From Gemmatimonadaceae bacterium (GTDB lineage: Bacteria > Gemmatimonadota > Gemmatimonadetes > Gemmatimonadales > Gemmatimonadaceae), in the NCBI GenBank assembly GCA_016720905.1, contig JADKJT010000001.1:186001-250000 (forward strand): 64,000 nucleotides of DNA, written 5' to 3'. Each line of letters opens with the position of its first letter. The stretch's first letter is position 1. The notes under the pieces are model-generated. The model saw only the letters and a list, made by a program, of their open reading frames with translations. It had not been told where the DNA came from and made no database searches. The translations under genes were made by a program, and so were the position numbers. Positions 8,729 to 18,380 of the stretch are shown one piece after another.

Positions 8729-10129
8729 TCAGGACATCAAGTACCGAGTTCGCCACGCGCGAAGTCGCGCCCCCAGCGCCTCGATGCGCGCGTGACGTGA
8801 AGAATCCGCGTCGATCACTGTCCCGTGTCGCACGCGTTCCCGACCCGCCACGACCACCAGTGTCGCCGTCGACGCCCCCGCGAGCACATGCACCAGCGTT
8901 ACGGCGGGATCGTGTACGGGTCGTGCATCGGCAGGCGCCAGCGAGAAGGCGGCAAGATCGGCCTCCTTTCCCACTTCGAGCGAACCGATGCGGTCGGCCA
9001 GGCCGAGCGCGCGCGCGCCGCCCAGCGTGGCGAGATGGAGTGCGTCCTGCGCACTGAGGGCATCGGGAATGCCACTCCGCATGGAGTGCAGCAATGCGGC
9101 CTGTCGCGCTTCCCCCAGCAGGTCCATGCGATCGTTGCTGGCGACGGAATCGGTGCCTAGTCCCACGGCGATTCCGGCCGCGCGAAACTGCGCCAATGGC
9201 GCAACGCCGTGGCCCAGCTTGAGGTTTGAAATCGGGCAATGCACGACGCGGGCACCCCGGTCCGCCAGACGGGCGATATCGTCGTCGTCGACACGAATCG
9301 CATGAATCAAGAGGGGCTCGCAGGCGAGTATGCCACACGCGTCAAGCAGCGCAATCGGTGAACGGGCCTGCGGCGCGACGGCAATGCCACGCGCGCGCAG
9401 CGCATCGGCAAAAGGGCCTTGCCCATCGCGGACAAACCGACTTTCGGCATCGCTCTCGGCGATGTGCACCGCAACCGGCCACGCCTCATGGCGCGCGTAT
9501 TCCGCCACGGCACGAAAGAGCCCGGCCGATACCGTATACGGCGCATGAGGGGACAGCCCCGTCTGCACCAGTGTCGTGTCGCGCTGGCGCAGCGTCGCCG
9601 CCTTCTGCATGAGCCCCGATAGCGCCGATGCCTGATGCGTTGGATCCGGTCCGAAGACTTCCAGAAAGCCGATGCCGCGCATCCCCAGATCACGCATGGC
9701 GTCGAGCGGCGCGCCGGACTCGGTTGTATCGGCACACGTGGTGATCCCGTTGCGCAGCGCCTCCTCGAGTCCGGCGCACGACGAGTCATACAGCGACTCC
9801 GGTTCGAAGCATTCACGGCGGGCGCGGGTGAGCACGCCCAGCCAATCGCGGAATGCCAGCCCTTCGAGAAATCCACGCATCGCGGTCAATTCGAGATGCG
9901 TGTGGGCATTGACGAGGCCGGGAAGCAGCACGGCGTTGCCGAGCTCCGTGCGAGGGTCGTCGGTGAACGCGGCCGGGAGGTCGCGGATGGTCCCGACGTA
10001 TGCAATGCGGGTGCCGTCGACCACGACCGCGCCGTCGGCAATCGTCGCGTCCGCAATCGGCATCACCCACTGCGCCGTGTAGACCCTCCGCTCGGCGGTG
10101 GATGCGCGCACGGCAGCCTCCACCGTCAT
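8729..10129 (-). CDS. Amidohydrolase, ATZ/TRZ type (methylthioadenosine/SAH or guanine deaminase-like)
   Basis: A 466-residue metal-dependent hydrolase. The first metal site NAHTHLE gives His 76 and 78; later are HIAES, HAIRVDDDDIA, the HCPISNLKLGHG segment and GLGTDSVASNDRMDLL with the catalytic Asp. This set and the length are those of the MtaD/TrzN/SsnA group, which removes amino groups or chlorine from purine- or triazine-like rings, most often 5-methylthioadenosine or S-adenosylhomocysteine. Substrate choice within the group is not safe from sequence. Its ATG overlaps the stop of the PBP1A gene (TGATG), so it is translated as the second gene of that unit. Confidence 0.85.
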   Translation of the reverse strand: MTVEAAVRASTAERRVYTAQWVMPIADATIADGAVVVDGTRIAYVGTIRDLPAAFTDDPRTELGNAVLLPGLVNAHTHLELTAMRGFLEGLAFRDWLGVLTRARRECFEPESLYDSSCAGLEEALRNGITTCADTTESGAPLDAMRDLGMRGIGFLEVFGPDPTHQASALSGLMQKAATLRQRDTTLVQTGLSPHAPYTVSAGLFRAVAEYARHEAWPVAVHIAESDAESRFVRDGQGPFADALRARGIAVAPQARSPIALLDACGILACEPLLIHAIRVDDDDIARLADRGARVVHCPISNLKLGHGVAPLAQFRAAGIAVGLGTDSVASNDRMDLLGEARQAALLHSMRSGIPDALSAQDALHLATLGGARALGLADRIGSLEVGKEADLAAFSLAPADARPVHDPAVTLVHVLAGASTATLVVVAGRERVRHGTVIDADSSRHARIEALGARLRAWRTRYLMS

Positions 10130-12291
10130 CACTCGTTGCGCGGTGGCGGCGGTCGTACCGTGTCGCGCGCGTTGGCGCGGAGCGTACTGTCCACCCGAAG
10201 GATCAGCGCATTCGGCACGTTCTCGGTGCACGTGTGCGTGGGCTCGGTTCCCGCCACGAAGAATTCCGTCACCAGATTGGCCGTGCAGGCGCTGGTGGCA
10301 AGACGCCCGGTGAGCGCATCGATTTCGCGCACCACCACGCCGTCGGGACGAGGCCAATCCGGAGGCTGCGGCTTGCGCCGATAGACCTCGGTCATGAATG
10401 CGGACCAGGCCGGTGCGGCCAGCTCACCACCTTGTGCATTCGCTTTGATCTTTGTGGGACGATCGAAGCCCATCCAGACACCGGCCACGAGGTCGGCCGT
10501 GTACCCGATGAACCAGACATCCGAACCGTCGTTGGTGGTTCCGGTTTTCCCACCCGCCGGCACGTGGAATCCGGACCCCCAGATGCGCGCGGCGGTACCG
10601 CGCACGACCACGTCCTTCATCATGCTCACCATGAGCCACGCTTCTTCCGGCGACAGGACGGCGTCGCGGCTGAATTGCGGCTGCCAGACCACTTTGCCCT
10701 GCGCATTCTCCACCTTCACGATGGCGTGCGGTGTGGTGCGCAGCCCGAGGTTGGCGAATACCGAGTACGCCCCGATCATCTCGACCGGGTAGACATCGGC
10801 TGAGCCGATGAACATCGACGGATACGGCGGAATATTCGTGCTGATGCCGAAACGGTGCGCCATGTTGATGACCGCCTGCGGACCGACCGCCATGCCCGTA
10901 CGGATGGCCGCCAGATTGCGCGACATGTAGAGGGCTTTCCGCAACGGAATGGGGCCCATGAACTTCATGTCGTAGTTCTGCGGGGTCCACGCCTCACCCG
11001 ACAACTGATCGAGGGAGATGGGCGAATCGTCCACCACCTGCGCCGCACTCAGGCCTTCATGAATGGCCGTGGCATACACGATGGGCTTGAATGTCGAGCC
11101 GGGCTGACGAAGGGCCTGGACGGCACGATTGAACTTCGAATCGCCGAAATCGCGCCCTCCCACCATCGCGCGCACGGCTCCACTGCGCGGATCGACCGCC
11201 ACGAATGCGCCCTGCAGATACGGCGAGTTGGCGGCACCCGTCTCGCCCCCCTCGGCCGATCGCGCCGTGTACGCCTCGTAGGTCAGGTGTTTGTAGGCAC
11301 CGTGTCGACCGGCTTCAATGGCCTTGAGCTGGTTCTCCAGTGCGCGTTCGGCCGCTCCCTGGATGTCCAGATCCAATGACGTGTAGACCTTCAGGCCTTC
11401 ATCGTAGAGTCGGTCACCAAAGTGCTCCAGCAGCTGGGTGCGCACCCACTCGAGGTAATAGGGTGCCACATCACCGGACTCGGTGCGCTGCGCCAATTGC
11501 AGGGGAAATGCCTTGGCCAATGACGCGTCGGCGGCGGTGATGACGCGCTCACGGCGCATGATTTCCAGCACCGTATTGCGACGCAGAATGGCACGATCGG
11601 CGAACCGCCGAGGATTGTAGCGCTCGGGGCCCTTGAGCAGGCCGGCCAGCATGGCCGCCTCGGCAACGGACACATCGCGAATGGACTTGCCGAAATACCG
11701 CTGCGCCGCCGTCTCGACGCCATAAGCGCCGTTGCCCAGGTAGACCTGATTCAGGTACAACTCGAGAATCTTGTCCTTGGAGTATCGTTGCTCGATGGCG
11801 CGGGCGACGCGGGCTTCCTTGAGCTTCCGCAGCAGTGTCTTCTCTCGCGAGATACGATCAGAGAAGACATTGCGAGCGAGCTGCATGGTGATGGTCGAGA
11901 ACCCCTGCGCATACCGCCCGGCCCGCACGTTACGAAGCGCGGATCCGAGGATTCGATAGTAGTCGATGCCGTCGTGGCGATAGAATCGGTGGTCCTCAGT
12001 CATCACCACCGCGTCCCGCACATGCTTGGGGATCTGGTCGAGGCGAATCAGCGTGCGTCGCTCCAGTCCGAGCTCCGTGATGAAGCGCCCGTCGGCGGCG
12101 TACACCTTGGACGTCTGTCGCGGCACGTAGGCCTCGAGCGAGGCAATGGACGGACAGCGGCCGTCCCGGCAAATGACCATCCAGGCGCCCCCAAGCACTC
12201 CCGCACCGAGTGCACCGCCAAAGACGGCGAGCACACCAAGCCAGGCCAGCCGGGGATGGCGGCGCGCGAAATCGGAGGGAGAGAATCGCAT
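10129..12291 (-). CDS. mrcA: Penicillin-binding protein 1A family (transglycosylase/transpeptidase)
   Basis: A 720-residue class A PBP that polymerises and cross-links peptidoglycan on the outer face of the inner membrane. An anchor helix (about 17-40) is followed by the glycosyltransferase domain with catalytic Glu 99 in MTEDHRFYRHDG and the QLARN motif. The transpeptidase has nucleophile Ser 399 in SxxK (STFK), SRN near 457-459 and KTG at 582-584. Length is slightly short for the E. coli enzyme because the OB-fold insert is small. It is divergent from tyrS with a 69-base gap and is followed by the amidohydrolase with a one-base overlap. The symbol reflects the family; ponA would be equally fair. 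Confidence 0.92.
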   Translation of the reverse strand: MRFSPSDFARRHPRLAWLGVLAVFGGALGAGVLGGAWMVICRDGRCPSIASLEAYVPRQTSKVYAADGRFITELGLERRTLIRLDQIPKHVRDAVVMTEDHRFYRHDGIDYYRILGSALRNVRAGRYAQGFSTITMQLARNVFSDRISREKTLLRKLKEARVARAIEQRYSKDKILELYLNQVYLGNGAYGVETAAQRYFGKSIRDVSVAEAAMLAGLLKGPERYNPRRFADRAILRRNTVLEIMRRERVITAADASLAKAFPLQLAQRTESGDVAPYYLEWVRTQLLEHFGDRLYDEGLKVYTSLDLDIQGAAERALENQLKAIEAGRHGAYKHLTYEAYTARSAEGGETGAANSPYLQGAFVAVDPRSGAVRAMVGGRDFGDSKFNRAVQALRQPGSTFKPIVYATAIHEGLSAAQVVDDSPISLDQLSGEAWTPQNYDMKFMGPIPLRKALYMSRNLAAIRTGMAVGPQAVINMAHRFGISTNIPPYPSMFIGSADVYPVEMIGAYSVFANLGLRTTPHAIVKVENAQGKVVWQPQFSRDAVLSPEEAWLMVSMMKDVVVRGTAARIWGSGFHVPAGGKTGTTNDGSDVWFIGYTADLVAGVWMGFDRPTKIKANAQGGELAAPAWSAFMTEVYRRKPQPPDWPRPDGVVVREIDALTGRLATSACTANLVTEFFVAGTEPTHTCTENVPNALILRVDSTLRANARDTVRPPPPRNE

Positions 12292-12348
12292 GGAGGTTCC
12301 TGAACGCTATCGACGATCCCCCGGGCGCGCCAAGAGCGCGAATGCCGA

Positions 12349-12354
12349 TATCTT
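12349..12354 (+). promoter_or_regulatory. Start-proximal TATCTT box upstream of tyrS
   Basis: TATCTT ends six bases before the tyrS ATG at 12361, and no Shine-Dalgarno lies between. It fits a -7/-10 element of a leaderless transcript. Confidence 0.45.
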
Positions 12355-12360
12355 TCGGAA

Positions 12361-13659
12361 ATGACCGAGTCCGAGACCCCCGCCCCGATTTTCGAGCTTG
12401 CCTGGCGCGAGCTCCTGTTCCAGCACACCGAGGGACTCGCCAGCGCGCTGCAGCGCGGCACCGTCACCGGCTACTGTGGTTTCGATCCCACGGCGTCCAG
12501 CTTGCACGTGGGGAATCTCATTCCGGTGATGGGGCTGATGCATCTGCAGCGCGCGGGCCATCGTCCGATCGCGCTGGTCGGCGGCGGCACCGGCATGATC
12601 GGCGACCCAAGCGGTCGCAGCAGTGAACGCACCTTGCAGACGCTCGAGACCATTGCCGGGAATGCGGACAGCATTCGCGGCCAACTGGCGCGATTCCTCG
12701 ATTTCGACGGACCGCGTGGCGCCAAGCTGGTGAACAATGCGGAGTGGCTGACCTCCCTGTCGCTGCTCGATTTCCTGCGAGATACGGGCAAGCACTTCTC
12801 GGTCAACTACATGCTGGCCAAGGACTCGGTGAAGTCGCGTCTGGAAGACGGGATCTCGTTCACCGAATTCTCCTACATGCTGTTGCAGGCGCACGATTTC
12901 CTGGAATTGCACCGGCGCGAGGGCGTGACGCTGCAGGTTGGTGGCAGCGACCAGTGGGGCAACATCACCGCCGGCCTGGAGTTGATCCGGAAGACCACCG
13001 GGGCCGAGGCGCACGCTTTGACGTTTCCGCTCATCACCAACGCGAACGGCTCCAAGTTCGGGAAGAGTGAGGCCGGCGCCGTGTGGCTTGATGCCGCGCG
13101 CACGTCACCCTACCAGTTCTTTCAGTTCTGGATGGGGGCCGACGATCGCGATGTGTCGCGTTTCCTGCGCTTCTTCACCCTGCTGGAACGCGCGGAGATC
13201 GAAGCGCTGGACCAGGCGGTGCGATCCGCTCCGGAAAAACGCGAGGCGCAGCGCACGCTGGCGACCGATGTGACCACGCGCGTGCATGGTGCTGATGCGG
13301 CGCGAGTCGCCCGCGAGGTGTCGGCGTTGCTGTTCGAAAAGGCCGATGCGAGCACCCTGTCCGCCGGCGCCCTCGACGCGTTGCGCGCGGAGATCCCGTT
13401 CGCCGTCTATGCGCCGTCGGCTGAAAGCGGAGCCGCGACCGATGGCGTCGACGTGTACGAGTGTCTCACGGCCCTGGGATTCGCCGCCTCCCGGGGTGCG
13501 GCCAAGCGCCTGCTGGAACAGGGTGGCGTGAGCGTCAACGGTGTCAAACTGTCGGCGACCGAACGCACCGTCTCACGTGATCGTTTGCTGGGTGGCCGCT
13601 GTCTGTTGCTGCGCAAGGGCGCGCGCGACTACGGGCTGGTGGACGTGCCTGCCGAGTAG
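12361..13659 (+). CDS. tyrS: Tyrosine--tRNA ligase
   Basis: A 432-residue class I aminoacyl-tRNA synthetase that attaches tyrosine to its tRNA. It has the HIGH-like signature SLHVGN (about 48-52), the tyrosine-pocket GGSDQWGNI near 194-202, and the KMSKS equivalent KFGKS at 232-236, which is normal for bacterial TyrRS. A C-terminal S4-like RNA-binding domain occupies the last 70 residues (RLLEQGGVSVNG). It is a single-gene unit facing PBP1A on one side and converging on the aminotransferase gene with a 23-base gap. Confidence 0.96.
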   Translation: MTESETPAPIFELAWRELLFQHTEGLASALQRGTVTGYCGFDPTASSLHVGNLIPVMGLMHLQRAGHRPIALVGGGTGMIGDPSGRSSERTLQTLETIAGNADSIRGQLARFLDFDGPRGAKLVNNAEWLTSLSLLDFLRDTGKHFSVNYMLAKDSVKSRLEDGISFTEFSYMLLQAHDFLELHRREGVTLQVGGSDQWGNITAGLELIRKTTGAEAHALTFPLITNANGSKFGKSEAGAVWLDAARTSPYQFFQFWMGADDRDVSRFLRFFTLLERAEIEALDQAVRSAPEKREAQRTLATDVTTRVHGADAARVAREVSALLFEKADASTLSAGALDALRAEIPFAVYAPSAESGAATDGVDVYECLTALGFAASRGAAKRLLEQGGVSVNGVKLSATERTVSRDRLLGGRCLLLRKGARDYGLVDVPAE

Positions 13660-13682
13660 CGCTTTGCGCGTCTGACGTTGGG

Positions 13683-14828
13683 TCAGTCGTCGAGCACGGC
13701 GAGCACCTGACGAATTTCCTCGATGGTGTTGTAGCAGTGGGGCGAGAGTCGCACGGCGCCCTCCCGCACGACATGCGCGACGTGCGCGGCCTGCAATCGC
13801 GCACTCATGGCGGCGGGATCGGCGGGCGCGAACGAGAGCACACCGGCGTGCCGTGCCGGGTCGGCCGGCGTCACCAGTCGTACATCGGCGCGCGACGCGA
13901 CCCAATTGACGATTTCCGCCACCAGACGCTCGATGTGCGCGGACACGTTGGCAACGCCCGCAGACAGCAACATCGACGTTGACGCGTTCGCCACCGCGAA
14001 GTCGTGATAGGACAGTGTCACCACCTCGAAGCGACGCGCGTCGGGATAGAAGTCGAATTCGTAGTCGGTGAGGCGGGTGTAGTCGGACGACGCGCGCATG
14101 CACGCCCATCCCACATCCAGCGGCTCGAGTTGCTCGACGAGCTCGCGCCGGACGTAGACGAAGCCGGTGCCCCATGGCCCCAGCTGCCACTTCTGCGCGC
14201 CGCTGGCGAAGATGTCCACGGGCAGGGCGTGCACGTCGATTGGCCGCATCCCGCAGCCTTGTATGCCGTCGACGATGAAGAAGACGCCGTGTGCGCGACA
14301 GGCGTTGCCGATGCGCGCGAGGTCGGCCACGAAGCCATTCGCGAACTGCACCCATGACACAACCACCGCCACCACGTCGGGGCGGGCAATCGCCTTCACG
14401 AGCGCGTCCTCATCGGGTATGCCGTCGCGACGGGGGATCAGGTCGAGGGTAATGCCGCGGGTGCGCAGCGCCTGGAACGGATACACGCAGCTGGGGAATT
14501 CCCCGTCGAAGGTCAGTATCACCCCGGGACGCAGCGGCAGCGCACGCGCCGCAAGATTGAGTCCGTAGGTGGTGTTGGGCATGAGCGCGATCTCTTCGGC
14601 GTCAGCGCCGACCAACTGCCCGAATTGCCGACGGGCCGTGGAGGCGGCATCCAGCATCCACTGGAACGGGATGTGGTGCGGCTGCGCGCGGAGGCGGCTC
14701 CATCGATCGGCTTCCGCGACGGCACTCGCCGGCATCGGCCCGGTTGACGCCGCGTTCAGATAGATGGTCGGATCGTTGGCCATCCAGCCATATTCACGAG
14801 TGCGAAGCGCGTAGGGATCGAAGGGCAT
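13683..14828 (-). CDS. Class V PLP-dependent aminotransferase-fold enzyme
   Basis: A 381-residue fold-type I PLP enzyme. YLNAASTGPMP opens the domain, PNTTYGLN contacts the cofactor, VDGIQGCG carries the Asp that binds the pyridine nitrogen, and SGAQKWQLGP holds the Schiff-base Lys near 213. The RLSPHCYNT motif near the C-terminus binds the substrate carboxylate. This layout is that of the isopenicillin-N epimerase / cysteine-desulfurase-like branch, whose substrates vary widely. There is no Cys in the usual desulfurase loop that I can see. It is the last gene of the PorX-MsbA-aminotransferase string, 23 bases after the transporter. Confidence 0.8.
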   Translation of the reverse strand: MPFDPYALRTREYGWMANDPTIYLNAASTGPMPASAVAEADRWSRLRAQPHHIPFQWMLDAASTARRQFGQLVGADAEEIALMPNTTYGLNLAARALPLRPGVILTFDGEFPSCVYPFQALRTRGITLDLIPRRDGIPDEDALVKAIARPDVVAVVVSWVQFANGFVADLARIGNACRAHGVFFIVDGIQGCGMRPIDVHALPVDIFASGAQKWQLGPWGTGFVYVRRELVEQLEPLDVGWACMRASSDYTRLTDYEFDFYPDARRFEVVTLSYHDFAVANASTSMLLSAGVANVSAHIERLVAEIVNWVASRADVRLVTPADPARHAGVLSFAPADPAAMSARLQAAHVAHVVREGAVRLSPHCYNTIEEIRQVLAVLDD

Positions 14829-14851
14829 GAATGGCGGTTCAGGGGTACGTG

Positions 14852-16723
14852 CTACGAGTCGGCGACGGGTTCGTCGGCATTCGCACGACGCTCGAATTGC
14901 ATGGCGTGCAGGCGCGCGTAGGCGCCGCCGGTGGCAAGCAGCGCGTCATGGGTGCCTTCCTCGACCAACCGGCCCTGATCGAACACCAGAATGCGATCAG
15001 CGTGCTGAATGGTGGCCAGACGGTGGGCAATGACAAACACCGTGCGACCGAGCAGCAGGCGATCGATGGCCTCCTGCACCAGCTTCTCGCTCTCGGCGTC
15101 GAGCGCGGAGGTGGCCTCGTCGAGGATGAGGATGGGCGGATCGGATAACAGTGCGCGCGCAATGGCCAGACGCTGCCGCTGTCCGCCGGACAAGCGCGTG
15201 CCGCGCTCTCCCAGATTCGTCTCCCATCCTTCGGGAAGTGCCTGGATGAACCCGAGCGCGTTGGCCGCCTGCGCGGCCGCATCCAGCTGCTCCTGACTGG
15301 CGTGGGTGCGCCCGAAGGCGACATTGGCTCGCACGGTGTCGTTGAACAACACGGTATCCTGGCTGACGATGCCGGTCAGGGCGCGCAATCCATCGAGTTG
15401 GATCTGTCGCAGATCCACCCCATCCATCGTAATGCGTCCGCGCGTGGGCTCAATGAACCGCGGGATCAGATCGACCAGTGTGGACTTGCCGGCGCCGCTG
15501 GCGCCGACCAGGGCCACGACTTCACCCTTGGCGGCAACGAACGAGACGTCGCGCAAGGCTTCCGCGCCACCGTCGTAGGCGAAACTCACGCCGTCAAATC
15601 GAATCGCCTCACGAAAGCTCGGCGACGCAATCGTTCCGCGATCGGTCGCGGTCTCCGTGGGAGCGTCGAGGATCTCGAAGATACGCTCTGCACTGGCCAG
15701 CGATTGTTGCGCCGCCGGTTGCACCTGCGAGAGCTGCTTGAGCGGCTGCAGCAACCGCATGACCCAGACCAGAAACACAATGAGTTCGGCGTCACCCAGT
15801 GACTTCTCCACCAACACCAGGTTCGCGCCGAACCACAGAATGGCGACCGCCGTGAAGGTGCCGAGGGTTTCCGTCACGGGCCCGGAGAGCATCGACAACC
15901 GGCCGACCCGGACATACCCCCGCGCAAACGACGCGTTGCTCGTCACGAACCGCTGCTGTTCGCCCGGCTCGGCGCCATACGATTTGATCAGGCGAACGCC
16001 GCTCACGACTTCCTGCACGAGACTGGTGAGTTCGCCCTGATCGTTGCCCAGCCGCCGATACCCTTTGCGCAGTTTGCGCAACACCGGCTGCAGTGCGCCG
16101 ATGGTGAGTGGGGCCACTACCAGTGCCGCCAGCGTCAACTGCCACGACAGCACGAGCATGCCCACGATGGTGGCCAGCACTTGCGCCCCGGACCACATCG
16201 AGCGGGTGACGAGCTCGGTGACCACCGCTTTCGCGTTGTTCGTGTCGTTCAGGATGCGGGAGATGACCTGCCCGACCTTGTTGCGCGTAAACCATGGCAG
16301 CGGCAGTCGCAGCAAGTGCGCGTAGACCCGATCGCGCAAATCGCGCACGACGTACTCTTGCAGTTGGACGCCAATCTGCCCGCTGAGCCACACCAGCGTG
16401 TTTTTGACGGTGACGGCCACGAGGATCACCAGGATCACGTTCCGCAGTGATGCCATCTGATCGTCGGGCACCAACAGGGCGCCGATCGTGGCGCGCAGCA
16501 CGTCGCTGATGACGCCCGAAGCCGGCAGGATGTCGGTCTTTCCGAAGAGCGCGTTCAGGAACGGGATGAGGAGCGTGAACGAAAACACGTCGGCGATGGC
16601 CGCCACTGCGTTGAGCGCAATCACGCCCACCAGCTTGGCGCGATGCGGGCGGACGAATGTCCACAACCGCCCCCACAACTGGCGATTGGCGACGCGATGG
16701 GCGCCCGTAACGTCCGCGCTCAC
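14852..16723 (-). CDS. ABC transporter, fused permease/ATPase, MsbA-type
   Basis: A 623-residue half transporter that acts as a dimer in the inner membrane. Six membrane helices fill residues 30-330. The nucleotide-binding domain has Walker A GASGAGKST near 407-415, signature LSGGQRQRLAIA, Walker B ILILDEATSALD and the H-loop IAHRLAT. Length, topology and single-chain fusion fit MsbA-like exporters of lipid A or other amphiphiles; drug export is possible. It begins seven bases after the PorX-like gene, so cotranscription is likely. No lipid A biosynthesis gene lies close enough to decide the substrate. Confidence 0.9.
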   Translation of the reverse strand: MSADVTGAHRVANRQLWGRLWTFVRPHRAKLVGVIALNAVAAIADVFSFTLLIPFLNALFGKTDILPASGVISDVLRATIGALLVPDDQMASLRNVILVILVAVTVKNTLVWLSGQIGVQLQEYVVRDLRDRVYAHLLRLPLPWFTRNKVGQVISRILNDTNNAKAVVTELVTRSMWSGAQVLATIVGMLVLSWQLTLAALVVAPLTIGALQPVLRKLRKGYRRLGNDQGELTSLVQEVVSGVRLIKSYGAEPGEQQRFVTSNASFARGYVRVGRLSMLSGPVTETLGTFTAVAILWFGANLVLVEKSLGDAELIVFLVWVMRLLQPLKQLSQVQPAAQQSLASAERIFEILDAPTETATDRGTIASPSFREAIRFDGVSFAYDGGAEALRDVSFVAAKGEVVALVGASGAGKSTLVDLIPRFIEPTRGRITMDGVDLRQIQLDGLRALTGIVSQDTVLFNDTVRANVAFGRTHASQEQLDAAAQAANALGFIQALPEGWETNLGERGTRLSGGQRQRLAIARALLSDPPILILDEATSALDAESEKLVQEAIDRLLLGRTVFVIAHRLATIQHADRILVFDQGRLVEEGTHDALLATGGAYARLHAMQFERRANADEPVADS

Positions 16724-16730
16724 GCGGCGC

Positions 16731-18293
16731 TCACGGCTTGGGCGTGAGCAGTGCCACCGGCAGGATGCATTCTTCCGGCGTCACGCCACCGTGCAGAAAG
16801 GACCCGCGATAGCGTCCCTGGTATTCGCGCAGCTTGGTAGGATAGACAAAGAACGTGTCGCCGGCGGCCAGCAGCGTATTGGTGCCCGGCCCCCGGTGTG
16901 GCAGTCGCAAATCGTCAGGATTGGTGAACAACAGCGCGTGTTCGGGGCGTTCCGCCCGAATGTCCTCGCCGAACTTGTAGCGCAGGTTCGCCGTGGCGTC
17001 CCGCTTGGCGAACACGGTGGTGGGCGTGTTGCAGTGCAGGGCGCCGTGGTCACTGGTGATGACCACCGAGATCTTGCGACGCGACGCCTCGCGCAGCAGG
17101 GACAACAGCGACGACCGTTCAAACCACTGCTTAGTGAGGGCGCGCAGCGCGATTTCGTCGCGCGCCACTTCGTACAGAATCATCGATTCGCTGCGCCCGT
17201 GGGTGAGCAGGTCGACGAAATTGAACACGAAGGAGTGCAGTCCTTCGCCGGCAATCGCCCCTGGCAGGTGCCGTTCCAGATCATCGCTGTCCGTGGCCGT
17301 GGTGATCTTGTGGTATCGCACGGGTGCGACAATCTGCAACTCCGCCAGATGCGCCTGCAGCAGATCCTTTTCGTGCGCGTTCAGCGTCTCGTCGTCGCGT
17401 TCTTTCCACCAGTCGGGAAACCGCGCCGCAATCTCTCCCGGGAACAGGCCGCTGAACAGCGCGTTCCGCGCATACGGCGTGGCCGTCGGGAGGATGGAGT
17501 AGTAGTGCGTCGTCTCCACCTCAAACAGCGGCGCCAGGAGCGGTTCGAGCACCCGCCATTGGTCTTCGCGCAGGCAGTCAATCACGATGAAGATGGCCTT
17601 CTTGTCGCGCGCCAGCACCGGCAGGACGAACTCGGTGACGACATCGACCGACAAGGGCGGGCGATCGCCTTCGAGTTCACGCAGCCAGCGCGGATACTCG
17701 GTGCGCATGAACGTCGCGAACTCCCGATGCATGTCGGGATACAGACCCTTCAGGGATTCGTGCAGACCCAACTCGCCGGCATCGGCCAGATTCACGTCCC
17801 ACTGCATCAATTCAGTGAATCGCTCGATCCAGCCTCGCCAGTCGAGACCGTGATAGCGGGCCGCTTCAATGGCGCGAAACCGTTCGACAAAGGCCCGGGC
17901 CAGCGCCTGCGACCGGATGAGCGGCCCTTCGAGGATACGGGTGATGACTGACAGTACCTGTCGCGGCGTGACGGGCTTCACCAGATAGTCGCGGAGATTC
18001 GCGCCGATCGCCTCCTTGAGCGTCGCGTCTTCCTCGCTCTTGGTGACCATCACCACCGGCATGGTGGGCGCGAGTTCGCGAATCCCCTTGTAGGCATCGA
18101 GGCCGCGGGTGCCCGGCATCTGCTCGTCCAGCAGCACCAGGTCGTACGGCTTGCGACGCAGCAGTTCGAGGGCGTCGTCGGCATTGGTCGCCAACTCCAC
18201 GGCGTACCCCTTGTCGCCGAGCAGCAGCCGGTGCGGCTCCAGCAGCTCGGCCTCGTCGTCGACCCACAGTATCGTTTTTGCCGGCTGCGCCAT
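16731..18293 (-). CDS. porX: PorX-type response regulator with C-terminal PglZ (alkaline-phosphatase-fold) domain
   Basis: A 520-residue two-domain protein. The receiver (1-120) opens ILWVDDEAELLEPH, with phospho-acceptor Asp near 56 (LVLLDEQMPG) and Lys in YLVKPV. After a helical linker the PglZ domain carries AIFIVIDCLREDQW, LPTATPYARNALFSGLFP with candidate nucleophile Thr 270/272, and TSDHGALH, which form the metal site of the alkaline phosphatase superfamily. The wording of both domains matches PorX of Porphyromonas gingivalis, the regulator of type IX secretion, whose PglZ domain cleaves oligonucleotide signals. No PorY kinase or secretion gene is in the window. The start at 18293 has a TACCTT box eight bases upstream. 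Confidence 0.85.
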   Translation of the reverse strand: MAQPAKTILWVDDEAELLEPHRLLLGDKGYAVELATNADDALELLRRKPYDLVLLDEQMPGTRGLDAYKGIRELAPTMPVVMVTKSEEDATLKEAIGANLRDYLVKPVTPRQVLSVITRILEGPLIRSQALARAFVERFRAIEAARYHGLDWRGWIERFTELMQWDVNLADAGELGLHESLKGLYPDMHREFATFMRTEYPRWLRELEGDRPPLSVDVVTEFVLPVLARDKKAIFIVIDCLREDQWRVLEPLLAPLFEVETTHYYSILPTATPYARNALFSGLFPGEIAARFPDWWKERDDETLNAHEKDLLQAHLAELQIVAPVRYHKITTATDSDDLERHLPGAIAGEGLHSFVFNFVDLLTHGRSESMILYEVARDEIALRALTKQWFERSSLLSLLREASRRKISVVITSDHGALHCNTPTTVFAKRDATANLRYKFGEDIRAERPEHALLFTNPDDLRLPHRGPGTNTLLAAGDTFFVYPTKLREYQGRYRGSFLHGGVTPEECILPVALLTPKP

Positions 18294-18301
18294 ATGGCCG
18301 A

Positions 18302-18307
18302 AAGGTA
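18302..18307 (-). promoter_or_regulatory. Start-proximal TACCTT box upstream of porX
   Basis: Read on the minus strand, TACCTT ends eight bases before the ATG at 18293 and no ribosome site intervenes. It is one of the repeated TANNTT boxes. Confidence 0.4.
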
Positions 18308-18368
18308 CCCGACGCGCAGGGGCGTGGTCCAGTTCAGACGTTCGCCCACGCGCCGCGGGTATTTGTCG

Positions 18369-18374
18369 TAGATT
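18369..18374 (+). promoter_or_regulatory. Start-proximal TAGATT box
   Basis: TAGATT ends six bases before the GTG at 18381. With the TACCTT box on the other strand it gives a short divergent promoter region between porX and this gene. Confidence 0.4.
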
Positions 18375-18380
18375 CGGCCC

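Noticed and set aside
13054..13068. Defective KMSKS motif in tyrS (KFGKS)
   Set aside because: KFGKS/T is the normal form in bacterial TyrRS, so it is not a lesion.
13660..13682. Terminator between convergent tyrS and aminotransferase genes
   Set aside because: Only a 4-bp GCGC stem with a TTT loop is visible, too weak to call.
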